The position numbers and the translations under genes were made by a program. Of a DNA stretch of 64,000 bases, positions 8,976 through 16,659 are shown in pieces; within the stretch, counting starts at the first letter, position 1, and every line of letters begins with the position of its first letter. Below the pieces are notes generated by a model, which was not told the origin of the DNA, searched no databases, and saw only the letters and a program-made list of their open reading frames with translations. Source of the stretch: Candidatus Gallimonas merdae (GTDB taxonomy: Bacteria > Bacillota > Clostridia > Christensenellales > Borkfalkiaceae); the NCBI GenBank assembly GCA_904419525.1, contig CAJFRT010000006.1, positions 40,412 to 104,411 of the forward strand, in the 5' to 3' direction.

Positions 8976-9004
8976 ATTATAACAGACTCCGGCGCCGTTT
9001 GCAA
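8976..9004 (-). promoter_or_regulatory. Promoter of the CoA-disulfide reductase gene
   Basis: TTGCAA (8999-9004), 17-bp spacer, TATAAT (8976-8981) on the minus strand, about 50 nt before the start codon. Confidence 0.75.
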
Positions 9005-9036
9005 GACCCCCGCCCGGATTTTCCGCCCTTCTTTTC

Positions 9037-9068
9037 AAAAAAAAGCCCCGCGGCATGAACCGCGGGGC
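9037..9068 (-). terminator. Terminator of the GH43 gene
   Basis: Nine-base-pair stem GCCCCGCGG/CCGCGGGGC (9045-9053, 9060-9068) followed on the minus strand by eight T residues. It lies 13 nt past the GH43 stop codon. Confidence 0.87.
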
Positions 9069-9081
9069 CGTTCTGTCTTTT

Positions 9082-11271
9082 TCATTCACCCACAATGCCG
9101 CTTCCCGTCATCGTGGAATAGTTGTTCATGAACATGGACATGCTGCGCGTATTGCTGCCCGTCTGTCCGAGACAGGTGATCGTGAAGCCCGATCTGTTCT
9201 GATCGCCCAGCCATGCGGGGCGCACGACGCCGTAGTACACCGTTTCGCCGCTGTCCCCTCCGTTCGAGCCCTTGAGCGTCGTTTCAAACCGGAACACGAT
9301 ATAGCCGTCGCCGTACATCTTCCATGTCCCGATGGGCGTGCCCGAAGCCTGCGAGCCGTCGTAGATGCTTCCGCTGTTCCCGTCGTCCGGATCCTGCGTG
9401 AGCACCACGTCGCGGGAGGTGTTGACGGCGCGCTTGCCGCTGTCGGTATCCTGCTGATTGAGCGAAACGACCATCTTGAATTTTCCGCCGTCCGTATAGG
9501 CGAACAGCTCCTCCGCGGTCACGGCGCGGTCGATCTCGCCGCCGTAGCGGTTGGGATTGATGACGATCTGTCCGTAGCTGTTCAGATAATACTGATGCAG
9601 CTGGGTCACGAAGTTGCCGTCGTTGCCGCTCTGGCGCGTGATGTACGCCGCAACGGAGACGCCGCTGTTTGTCGTGAACAGATCGTTGTGTCCGGGCAGA
9701 ATGATATCGAGCTCGGTATTGCCCTGACTCTTGTTGTGCCAGGTGAACGCGCCCATATACTTGTTGCCCTGGTTGGCGCCGTTCCCGGGACCGACGTTGT
9801 AGACAATGCCCTGATCCGTCGTCGTGCGGTAGATGCCCCAGACGCTCTCGCTTCTGCCGCCCCACATCTGATAGTTGTCCGCAAGCCCGTCGTAGGAATG
9901 CATGGAATAAAAATAGGTCTTGTTCTCTTCCAGCACGGTTCCGTTCTCGTCCATCGTGGTCACGTTGTCGTGCCGCGCGATGACGGGCGCTTCCATATTC
10001 TGCTTGCTGATGTTGGTGCCGTAGTATTCGTGCTTCCAGCCGATCGCATCGCTCGTTTCGACATAGAGATCCTGGATCCCGCCGTCGCCCTCGATATATT
10101 CACGGATCTGATCGTGCGTGACCCACTGCGTCTTGCCATCCTTGCGCAGCCCCGTTGCGGGATCGAGCTCCAGAAGATAGTTCCCCGACCCGAACGAACC
10201 GTATGCCATGTACATGTTCCCGTCTTCGTCGAAGATGATCTGCGGGTCGATCGCGTTGACGTCGTGCGACTCGCCCGTACGGGGAATGCTGCACTGCACG
10301 AAGGCATACTGCTCACCGTTCTCGTCCATGACGGGCTTGAAGGAGCCTGCGTCCAGCGTCTCGGATTCATACAGCAGAATGCACGCGCGCGAATACAGGC
10401 GGCTTTCCCCGTCCAGCTGAAGCCCTTCCAGCCTTCCGTTTGCATATTCCGAACCGTCCACGACGCAGGTGTACAGCCAGTAGCCGCTGCCGTCCGGCTT
10501 TGCCACGATGTCGGGCGCCCACCAGCCGGCGTCGCTCGCGCTATACCCGTTTCCGCCCGAAGGGAACCCCTGATCTTCGGCGGTATGACCCTCCGAATAC
10601 AGGAATCTTCCCGCCTTGGTGTCGACGAAATCTTCGTCGCGCGTCTCCCAGTCAAACGTTCTGCCGAGGTACATCCACGTCTTCATGCCGTCGTAGGAAA
10701 CATGAATGGCGTTTCCGTACGTCATTCCGCCCGTTGTGACGGACTCGCTGCGGTTGTTCCAGCCCGTGGAAAAGATATAATAGACGGGACGTCCGTCCGA
10801 GCCCTGCACTTCGATCAGGGACGGATCGTGCGTGTGGCCGAGCTGTTCCTCGCCGCCCGATTCGTCAAAGTCCACGTTGCCGCCGCTGTACTGATAGCCC
10901 GGATCGGTCACATAGGCGGGGACGACTTCCACCGTCCCGAGCTCGCCGTCCGCCGTGCGGTAGACCACCGTTCCGGCGGAGACGGCGGTAAACACGCCGT
11001 CCGCATAGGTCGCGATCGAGAACGAGAACGCGTCGTCCACGCGCGTGCCGGCGGCATTGTAGCCTGCGACGACGGTCACTCCCGCAACGCTCGCCTTCGT
11101 CACGGAATCGTCAAGATACCCCCCCCCGAGGTTGTCGTAGCAGATGCGGACATCGGATGCCGCGTCCTGTTCGGTCGTGCCGTCGCTGCTGTCGGGCGCG
11201 CAGGCTGCAAACGCGGAGAGCGCAAGCGCGCCCCCGATCAGCAGAGCAAACGCCCTGGATTTCTGATTCAT
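9082..11271 (-). CDS. Secreted GH43-family glycoside hydrolase lipoprotein (arabinanase-like)
   Basis: A 729-residue lipoprotein expected to cleave arabinan- or xylan-type plant polysaccharide at the cell surface. Signal peptide with lipobox ending in Cys24 (LSAFAAC), then an acidic linker. The five-blade beta-propeller residues of GH43 are visible: catalytic base Asp in HTHDPSL (residues 146-152), the pKa-tuning Asp in NAIDPQIIFDEDG, and a candidate general acid Glu in NMEAPVIARHD. The region after about residue 580 looks like an added beta-sandwich. GGGGGGAAG precedes the start. It is monocistronic. Exact substrate cannot be read from sequence. Confidence 0.85.
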   Translation of the reverse strand: MNQKSRAFALLIGGALALSAFAACAPDSSDGTTEQDAASDVRICYDNLGGGYLDDSVTKASVAGVTVVAGYNAAGTRVDDAFSFSIATYADGVFTAVSAGTVVYRTADGELGTVEVVPAYVTDPGYQYSGGNVDFDESGGEEQLGHTHDPSLIEVQGSDGRPVYYIFSTGWNNRSESVTTGGMTYGNAIHVSYDGMKTWMYLGRTFDWETRDEDFVDTKAGRFLYSEGHTAEDQGFPSGGNGYSASDAGWWAPDIVAKPDGSGYWLYTCVVDGSEYANGRLEGLQLDGESRLYSRACILLYESETLDAGSFKPVMDENGEQYAFVQCSIPRTGESHDVNAIDPQIIFDEDGNMYMAYGSFGSGNYLLELDPATGLRKDGKTQWVTHDQIREYIEGDGGIQDLYVETSDAIGWKHEYYGTNISKQNMEAPVIARHDNVTTMDENGTVLEENKTYFYSMHSYDGLADNYQMWGGRSESVWGIYRTTTDQGIVYNVGPGNGANQGNKYMGAFTWHNKSQGNTELDIILPGHNDLFTTNSGVSVAAYITRQSGNDGNFVTQLHQYYLNSYGQIVINPNRYGGEIDRAVTAEELFAYTDGGKFKMVVSLNQQDTDSGKRAVNTSRDVVLTQDPDDGNSGSIYDGSQASGTPIGTWKMYGDGYIVFRFETTLKGSNGGDSGETVYYGVVRPAWLGDQNRSGFTITCLGQTGSNTRSMSMFMNNYSTMTGSGIVGE

Positions 11272-11633
11272 ATGTCTTCCCCCCGAATGAAGTTTTCCCT
11301 ATTGTACCATATTTTTCCCGCTTTGACAATGAGATCGGAAAAAATTTCACCCGAAAGACCGCAGAAGTTCGGAAAAGTTTTTTACTCCCTTTTAATGGGA
11401 ACATCACACAACGCACACGAACAGCGTGTATGATATAGGCAAGAAACAAGGTTGCAGGACGATACGTTCCGTCCGGATCCGCAGGACAGGGTTCGGGCGG
11501 GCAACCGACAACAATCCGCCTACTCTCCACAATTTTTTCATATTCTCTCAAAGCGAAGCGCACACCGTAGCGATACGGGGTGCGCTTTGCCGTATTCCGT
11601 GAAACGGGCGGAGAACGCCGCGCAGACGCGCAG
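11272..11633. other. 362-bp intergenic region with GH43 promoter and an unassigned structured stretch
   Basis: Holds the GH43 promoter at its left end. Farther right I see a closing pair GGTTGC/GCAACC (about 11450-11505) around a GC-rich interior, and a long hairpin near 11552-11590 (GAAGCGCAC.CCGTA with TACGG.GTGCGCTT) that could end transcription of the oxidoreductase operon, although its T tract is poor. No convincing gene is present. Confidence 0.5.
11301..11329 (-). promoter_or_regulatory. Promoter of the GH43 gene
   Basis: TTGTCA (11324-11329), 17-bp spacer, TACAAT (11301-11306) on the minus strand, about 25 nt before the start codon. No clear catabolite (cre) site overlaps it. Confidence 0.75.
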
Positions 11634-13157
11634 TCAGATCTCCGCATATTTTTCCGCCAGAGCCTCCGCCACCCGGATCCCGTCCGCCGCCGCGGAGGTG
11701 ATGCCGCCCGCATAGCCGCAGCCCTCGCCGCAGGGATAGATCCCCGCGATCCCCGCCGCCTGCAGGTCGGGGCCGCGTACGATCCGCACGGGGGAAGAAG
11801 TGCGCGATTCGACGCCCGTCAGCACGCTCTCGTACGCCGCGATCCCGGAGAGGCGGGCGTTCATGTCGGGAAGTGCGGCCTTCATCGCATCGGTGACGGC
11901 GCGCGGGAAGATCGCCTGCATGGGCACGAAGGCGGTGCCCGGCGCATACGTTGGCCTGACTTCCCCGAAATAATAGCTCTCCTTGTCCGCAAGGAAATCC
12001 CCCACCAGCTGTACGGGCGCGCGGTATCCCCCGCCCGCGGCGGCAAACGCGGCGCGTTCGAGTTTTCTTTGAAACTGCACGCCCGCAAGGGGATGTTCGC
12101 TGCCGAAATCGCTTCTGAACACCTGCACGACGAGCGCGGAATTGGCGTTCCTGCCCGCCCTTGCAAAGTCGCTCATGCCGTTGGTGACGACGCCGCCCTC
12201 CTCGCTCGCGGCGGGAATGACGACGCCTCCGGGGCACATGCAGAACGTGAACACGCCGCGGTCGGAGGCATGCGAAACGAGTTTGTAGTCCGCGGGAGGA
12301 AGCGCCGCATAGCCCGCGCCGTACTGAGCCCGCCCGATCTTTTCCTGCAGATGCTCCATGCGCACCCCGACGGCGAACTCCTTCTGCTCGATCACGAACC
12401 CGCGGGAAAGGAGCATTTCAAACGTATCCCGCGCGCTGTGCCCGACGGCCAGCACCAGTTCATCGCACGGTTCGCTGCCGCGCGTAGTCACGATTTCCGC
12501 AAGACGTCCGTCCCGGATGCGGACATCGGTGAGCTGTTCCGAAAAGCGGAACTCGCCCCCGTGTTCCTGAATGTATGCGCGGATATTGGCGACCACCTTT
12601 TTCAGGTTGTCGCTGCCGACGTGCGGCTTGCCCAGATAGCCCACCTCCTCGGGTGCGCCGAACCGGACAAAGGCGTCAAGAACATCCCGGTTGCGCACAT
12701 CGTTGGTCTGCGTGTTCAGCTTTCCGTCCGAGAACGCTCCCGCTCCTCCCTCGCCGAACTGTACGTTGCTGTCCGGGTCGAGAACCCCCGTCTGCGTGAA
12801 TTTCCGGATATCCTCCGCGCGCTCTTCCACGCGCTTGCCGCGCTCCAGAATGACGGGCGCAACGCCGTGGTCGATGAGACGGAGCGCACAGAACAGTCCG
12901 GCCGGCCCCGCCCCCGCGATCACGACGCGGGGTTTTCCCTTGACCTGGCGGAACACGCGCGGGACGGACGCCGGAGGCTCCGTTCCGCACTCCACGGAAT
13001 ATACCCAACGAATATCCGACTTGTCCCGTGCGTCCAGCGATTTTTTCAGGATCTTAAAATAGCGGCAGGGCGCATGCAGTTTTTTCTCGCACAGCTTTAT
13101 GAGCGCGCTCTCCTTCTGATGGGGGCGGAGAATGAGCCCCGTCAATGTCTTTCTCAT
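11634..13157 (-). CDS. Uncharacterised FAD-dependent dehydrogenase (COG2509)
   Basis: A 507-residue flavoprotein of the COG2509 family, whose substrate is unknown. A roughly 85-residue N-terminal domain (RKTLTGLILRPHQKESAL) precedes the FAD-binding motif VVIAGAGPAGLFCALRL. Family blocks NVQFGEGGAGAFSDGKL, KPHVGSDNL and YPCGEGCGYAGGI are present. Its ATG at 13157 overlaps the TGA of the upstream oxidoreductase (ATGA), so translation is coupled. The two flavoproteins probably act in one process, which I cannot name. Confidence 0.88.
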   Translation of the reverse strand: MRKTLTGLILRPHQKESALIKLCEKKLHAPCRYFKILKKSLDARDKSDIRWVYSVECGTEPPASVPRVFRQVKGKPRVVIAGAGPAGLFCALRLIDHGVAPVILERGKRVEERAEDIRKFTQTGVLDPDSNVQFGEGGAGAFSDGKLNTQTNDVRNRDVLDAFVRFGAPEEVGYLGKPHVGSDNLKKVVANIRAYIQEHGGEFRFSEQLTDVRIRDGRLAEIVTTRGSEPCDELVLAVGHSARDTFEMLLSRGFVIEQKEFAVGVRMEHLQEKIGRAQYGAGYAALPPADYKLVSHASDRGVFTFCMCPGGVVIPAASEEGGVVTNGMSDFARAGRNANSALVVQVFRSDFGSEHPLAGVQFQRKLERAAFAAAGGGYRAPVQLVGDFLADKESYYFGEVRPTYAPGTAFVPMQAIFPRAVTDAMKAALPDMNARLSGIAAYESVLTGVESRTSSPVRIVRGPDLQAAGIAGIYPCGEGCGYAGGITSAAADGIRVAEALAEKYAEI

Positions 13158-14284
13158 TTCAGCGCCTCCGCCACGGCATGAGCCGACGCGAACGCCCAGT
13201 GCAGATTGTATCCGCCGCACTCCCCGTCCACGTTGAGGATCTCCCCCGCAAAGTACAGGCCGCTCCGACAGACGCTCATGAGGCCGTCGTCCGTCTCTGC
13301 AAGCGGGATCCCGCCCCGCGTCGCCTGCGCATAGTCAAAGCCGAGCGTTCCCGTCACGTCCAGGGGGAACGCCTTGATGAGGGCGATCACCCGCCCCCTG
13401 TCCCCCTGCGCCAGGCGCAGAAGGTGCCTGCCGAGCCCGTTGTTGACGACGCACAGCAATCCGTCCGTCCCCTCCCCGACGGCGCGGGAGAGTTCCGCGG
13501 CGCTTGTGTCGGGCAGAAGGTCGAGCACGACCCGGTCGCCCTTGTGCGCATACGAGGAAGCGCGGAACACGGCGTCCCCCGAAAGGCCGCTTTCGGTAAA
13601 GAGCACGTCGCCGCGGCAGGCAAAGATCTGTGTCTGCCCGCGCAGGACGCGCAGCCCGGCGTCAACGCGGATCCCCTTAAGCCCGCGCACGGCGGCGGGG
13701 TCGCAGCGGAGCTGCACCAATACGGGCGCAAGGGGCGTCACGGTGTGCCCGAACGCCTGCGCAAGGGCATAGGCCGAACCGTCCGTCCCGAACTGCTTTG
13801 CCGCCTTTCCGCCTGCGGCAAGGACGACGGCGTCCGCCGCCTCCTCTCCGCCCGGAAACAGGACACGGAAATTTTTTCCATAGGTCAGTTTCTGCACGCA
13901 CGTCCCCGTGAGAACGCGCACGGAACGCCGCTGCAATTCGCGGCGGAACAGATCGGTGACGGCCGAGGCCTGCCGTCCCGCGGGGTATACCCTGCCGCGG
14001 GCATCGGGCAGGAACAGTCCGCCCATGCCCTCCAGAAAACGGACGGCGTCCTGTGCGGAAAAGTGCGACAGAACACGGGCGACTTTTTCGCGATCGTCCG
14101 AAAAATAATGCGACACGTCCACGGAAAGATTGGTCACATTCCCCTGTCCGTTCCCCGTCGCCGACAGTTTTTTCCCGAGGCGTTCCCCGCGTTCGAGAAG
14201 CAGGACTTCCCTTCCCGCCCCCGCGAGCTGCACAGCACATGCCATGCCCGCGGCGCCGCCTCCGATTACCACAATTTTCACCAT
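13154..14284 (-). CDS. BaiN/RdsA-family FAD-dependent oxidoreductase (HI0933-like)
   Basis: A 376-residue flavoprotein of the HI0933/YhiN family, which includes bile-acid flavin reductase BaiN and other reductases; the true substrate is unknown. It has the FAD dinucleotide motif VVIGGGAAGMACAVQL, the family block GKKLSATGNGQGNVTN and the C-terminal GEILNVDGECGGYNLHWAFASA. The first codons are ATG GTG AAA, there is no Shine-Dalgarno sequence, and the -10 box ends only 6 nt upstream, so the mRNA is probably leaderless. First gene of a two-gene operon, divergent from the DUF1508 protein. Confidence 0.88.
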   Translation of the reverse strand: MVKIVVIGGGAAGMACAVQLAGAGREVLLLERGERLGKKLSATGNGQGNVTNLSVDVSHYFSDDREKVARVLSHFSAQDAVRFLEGMGGLFLPDARGRVYPAGRQASAVTDLFRRELQRRSVRVLTGTCVQKLTYGKNFRVLFPGGEEAADAVVLAAGGKAAKQFGTDGSAYALAQAFGHTVTPLAPVLVQLRCDPAAVRGLKGIRVDAGLRVLRGQTQIFACRGDVLFTESGLSGDAVFRASSYAHKGDRVVLDLLPDTSAAELSRAVGEGTDGLLCVVNNGLGRHLLRLAQGDRGRVIALIKAFPLDVTGTLGFDYAQATRGGIPLAETDDGLMSVCRSGLYFAGEILNVDGECGGYNLHWAFASAHAVAEALK

Positions 14285-14290
14285 ATTCTT

Positions 14291-14319
14291 ATCATACAGG
14301 ATACAAAATTATTTGTCAA
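14291..14319 (-). promoter_or_regulatory. Leaderless-type promoter of the flavoprotein operon
   Basis: TTGACA (14314-14319), 17-bp spacer, TATGAT (14291-14296) on the minus strand. The -10 box is followed by AAGAAT and then the ATG at 14284, which puts the start of transcription at or next to the start codon. Confidence 0.83.
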
Positions 14320-14329
14320 TGCATTGACA
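14314..14329. promoter_or_regulatory. Perfect 16-bp palindrome joining two divergent -35 boxes
   Basis: TGTCAATGCATTGACA is a perfect palindrome made by the back-to-back -35 boxes of the flavoprotein operon and the DUF1508 gene. It may simply reflect two consensus -35 boxes around GCAT-type centre, or it may be a shared operator. Confidence 0.6.
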
Positions 14330-14352
14330 GGAATTGTTTTTCGTGATAAAAT
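14324..14352 (+). promoter_or_regulatory. Promoter of the DUF1508 membrane protein
   Basis: TTGACA (14324-14329), 17-bp spacer, TAAAAT (14347-14352), about 30 nt before the start codon. It is back to back with the flavoprotein promoter. Confidence 0.82.
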
Positions 14353-14381
14353 GGAATAAACATAAAGGAGTGGAAATACCA

Positions 14382-15317
14382 ATGTCTGCCATGCTGAATG
14401 CAACAAGCACTTCGTTCTGGAATTATCTCATGGACAACCTTGCGCTCACCATCATTCTCGGCGTGATCCTTGTCCTCATCGTCGCACTCATCATCACGAT
14501 GATCGTGCTGTCTGCAAAGTATAAAAAGCAGAAGAAAGCGGAAGGCGGCGAACAGGAAGCCGCGGAAGAACCCGCGCCCGCAGAACCTGCCGCGGAAGAG
14601 GCGGCACAGCCCGCTCAGGAAGAGGCTGCCGAACAGCCCGCTGCCGCGGAACCGGTTGCGGAAGAACAGCCTCGGCCGGAGGAGGCGCCCGCGGAAGAGA
14701 TCGTTCCCGAGCCCGCTCCCGAACAGGATAGCGTCCCCGCAGAAGAGGAAATTCCCGCCCCTGCAAAAGAAGAAGCGCTCCCTCCCGCACAAACCGAGGA
14801 AGAGCTTCCCCCCGCTCAGCCTGAAGAGGAACTTCCTCCCGCCGAAGAAAAACCCGCCCCCGTGCAAGCGGCCGCGGAAGAGCAGAAGGAGGAAAACCCT
14901 GTGAAAAAGGAAACCAAGACGGCAAAGCCTGCACCCAAGAAAGCTCCTGCAAAGAAGCCCGCGCCTGCGGCCAAGAAAAAGACCGCCCCTGCCGGAAAGT
15001 GGGTCATCCGTGCGGCCGACAGCGGCTACGTGTTTGAACTGCGCGCCAACAACGGAGAGGTCATGCTCGTGAGCAACGAGTACTCCACCGTGGCGGGCGC
15101 AAAGAGCGGCATTGCAACCTATAAAAAGAGCATCGCGGCGGGGAACTTCTCCGTCATCAAGACCAAGGCGGGCGACTATATCTTCCGTCTGACCAACGCG
15201 CAGAAACGTCTGCTGTGCGTCAGTTCCAATTATATCTCGCAGGAGAGCTGCGAGAGCGCCGTGGAATCCACCAAGCGCTGGGCGGCAACCGACTTCATCG
15301 AGGCCCCCGAAGAGTGA
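14382..15317 (+). CDS. Membrane-anchored protein with Pro/Ala/Glu linker and tandem DUF1508 (YegP-like) repeats
   Basis: A 311-residue protein of unknown function. One transmembrane helix (residues about 17-43) is followed by about 135 residues of Glu/Pro/Ala-rich low-complexity sequence, then a Lys/Pro/Ala-rich basic segment resembling histone H1 tails (KPAPKKAPAKKP). The C-terminal 100 residues are two DUF1508 units (KWVIRAADSGYVFELRANNGE and FSVIKTKAGDYIFRLTN). Orientation suggests the tail is cytoplasmic. The ATG at 14382 is preceded by AAAGGAG at a longish 11 nt. DUF1508 proteins have no agreed function. Confidence 0.85.
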   Translation: MSAMLNATSTSFWNYLMDNLALTIILGVILVLIVALIITMIVLSAKYKKQKKAEGGEQEAAEEPAPAEPAAEEAAQPAQEEAAEQPAAAEPVAEEQPRPEEAPAEEIVPEPAPEQDSVPAEEEIPAPAKEEALPPAQTEEELPPAQPEEELPPAEEKPAPVQAAAEEQKEENPVKKETKTAKPAPKKAPAKKPAPAAKKKTAPAGKWVIRAADSGYVFELRANNGEVMLVSNEYSTVAGAKSGIATYKKSIAAGNFSVIKTKAGDYIFRLTNAQKRLLCVSSNYISQESCESAVESTKRWAATDFIEAPEE

Positions 15318-15342
15318 TTTATTTCAATGAAAAATTTACAAC

Positions 15343-15372
15343 AAAAGTCCCGCTGAAATAGCGGGACTTTTA
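15343..15372. terminator. Bidirectional terminator between the DUF1508 and Xre genes
   Basis: Eleven-base-pair stem AAAAGTCCCGC/GCGGGACTTTT (15343-15353, 15361-15371) with T runs on both strands, serving the two convergent genes. Confidence 0.87.
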
Positions 15373-15385
15373 TTGTTCTGCGATT

Positions 15386-15595
15386 TTACTCTATTCCGAA
15401 CAAATCATTCGGCGTAATATCAAACCGCTTGCAAAGGTACACGATTTTTTCATAATCCAATTCCACTCTTCCTCGTTCATAGTCACTATAATCAGATTGA
15501 TATTTTCCAAGTTCCGCTGCGATTTGACGCTGTGTAACCCCTTTTGCCTGCCTGGCAAGTTTCAAATTTTCTCCTACTATTTTTGCAATTTCCAT
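15386..15595 (-). CDS. Xre-family HTH repressor (module A)
   Basis: A 69-residue protein consisting almost entirely of a Cro/C1 helix-turn-helix (GENLKLARQAKGVTQRQIAAELGKYQSD begins at residue 8; recognition region GKYQSDYSDYERG). The ATG at 15595 has AAGAGGTC upstream. It is divergent from a small membrane-protein gene whose promoter carries a palindrome that fills the spacer, so it most likely represses that gene and perhaps itself. Confidence 0.85.
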   Translation of the reverse strand: MEIAKIVGENLKLARQAKGVTQRQIAAELGKYQSDYSDYERGRVELDYEKIVYLCKRFDITPNDLFGIE

Positions 15596-15614
15596 AATGA
15601 CCTCTTGTGAGGAA

Positions 15615-15668
15615 TATAGGAAATTTTACTATAAAAATGTTGACATATAGGAAAAATTCCTATATAAT
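15615..15668 (+). promoter_or_regulatory. Module A promoter with spacer-filling operator
   Basis: TTGACA (15640-15645), 17-bp spacer, TATAAT (15663-15668). The palindrome TATAGGAA-AAA-TTCCTATA (15646-15664) occupies the spacer. A second, imperfect copy, TATAGGAA-ATT-TTACTATA, lies at 15615-15633 near the Xre start. Both are likely binding sites of the divergent Xre protein. Confidence 0.8.
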
Positions 15669-15686
15669 AAAGAAAAGGAGAGAAAT

Positions 15687-16172
15687 ATGCAGGAAAACAC
15701 CGTTTTACATGAAGAACAATCAAACGAAACGCTCTTCTTTCCCGATTTGCTTCCTACAGATCAATGTGAGCAACTGCTGAAAGAACAAAAACAGCGGTTC
15801 AGAAAGATAAAAGTCTATTTTTTGATCACAGGTGGGTTGTCTTTCATCTTTTTACTTATTGGGGCAATTATAATGCGCTTTTCTTCTGTTGGCGCAATCG
15901 TATTTCTTATTCTAGTTTTCATATGTCTGATTGCTCTCATAATCGAAATCATTCCTATCATAAAACAACGCAATAAAATTCGTTTGCTGAACATCAACAT
16001 TCAGGCAAATGCGCAATATGCCACTTTTATAAAATTAGGCGGTACTCCAAAGGAAGCCTACAAACTGGTTTTGGAATGGCTGGACAGGCAAGAACTCAAC
16101 AACTCCATTCTGCAAGCAGGTGCGGCAGTTTCGGCCAGCGTGATCATATCTCAAATCAACCATCTCCATTGA
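15687..16172 (+). CDS. Small two-helix membrane protein of unknown function (module A)
   Basis: A 161-residue protein. An N-terminal acidic stretch and a charged helix (CEQLLKEQKQRFRKIK) precede two transmembrane helices (about residues 44-64 and 69-93). A basic segment and a C-terminal half of about 65 residues follow. I do not recognise a family. AAAGGAG lies a few bases before the ATG. Codon and base composition (many A/T-ending codons) are more AT-rich than neighbours, which hints at acquisition. Its promoter carries the operator for the divergent Xre gene. Confidence 0.75.
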   Translation: MQENTVLHEEQSNETLFFPDLLPTDQCEQLLKEQKQRFRKIKVYFLITGGLSFIFLLIGAIIMRFSSVGAIVFLILVFICLIALIIEIIPIIKQRNKIRLLNINIQANAQYATFIKLGGTPKEAYKLVLEWLDRQELNNSILQAGAAVSASVIISQINHLH

Positions 16173-16215
16173 CAATGAACCCAAAAAACACAGAAAAAAT
16201 TTATTCTGAATGCAT

Positions 16216-16257
16216 GATAAAATTTCCGCGGGAGGGCGCAAATGCGCCCTCCCGCGG
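16216..16257 (-). terminator. Strong hairpin ending the mrp operon
   Basis: Fifteen-base-pair perfect stem (16226-16240 with 16243-16257) rich in G and C, followed on the minus strand by AAATTTTATC. The T tract is short but the stem is very stable. It also faces the end of the module A membrane gene. Confidence 0.65.
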
Positions 16258-16269
16258 TTCTTTGAAAAT

Positions 16270-16644
16270 TCAGTTGTTTTTTCCGAAATACATACGGTAT
16301 TCCGGCTCGAATATGAGCTGACGCCTGAGATCGCGCACGCTGGTATATACGGGTTTGAGACCCCCTTCCTGCAACGGCTGCCAGACGGCAGGAACGGCGC
16401 TGTGGCTGTACTCTTCCGCGTCCAGAAAACACAGACGTTCAAAACAATATGTCACATATCCGCCGGCGGAACGGAAGATGACACAGCGCACCTCGCCGCC
16501 GCACGCATAGTGTGTTTCCAGCGTCCCGGCCGGGAGCATTTCATCGTGCATGAAGCGCGTTACCTCCTCCCGCGAAGGAAGTTCCCGCGCGATATGCAGT
16601 ACCTTTTTTGCCGGTTCTTCGCCCCTGCTGCCCTTGCGTTGCAT
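16270..16644 (-). CDS. Hypothetical protein, 124 residues, downstream of mrp
   Basis: I do not recognise this protein. It is soluble, mixed alpha/beta by eye, begins with a basic stretch (MQRKGSRG), and contains ETHYACGGEVRCVIFRSAGGYVTYCFERLCFLD with four cysteines. GGAAGG precedes the ATG and only 15 nt separate it from the mrp stop codon, so it is co-transcribed with that Fe-S-related ATPase. A link to Fe-S biology is possible but unproven. Confidence 0.7.
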   Translation of the reverse strand: MQRKGSRGEEPAKKVLHIARELPSREEVTRFMHDEMLPAGTLETHYACGGEVRCVIFRSAGGYVTYCFERLCFLDAEEYSHSAVPAVWQPLQEGGLKPVYTSVRDLRRQLIFEPEYRMYFGKNN

Positions 16645-16659
16645 TGCGGTTTCCTTCCG

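Noticed and set aside
9055..11433. 792-codon plus-strand open frame opposite the GH43 gene
   Set aside because: Antisense shadow. The minus strand has a lipoprotein signal and GH43 catalytic motifs; the plus-strand protein has biased composition and no domain.
11111..11713. 200-codon minus-strand frame across the GH43 promoter region
   Set aside because: It overlaps the flavoprotein end and GH43 start in other frames and has no ribosome-binding site or domain.
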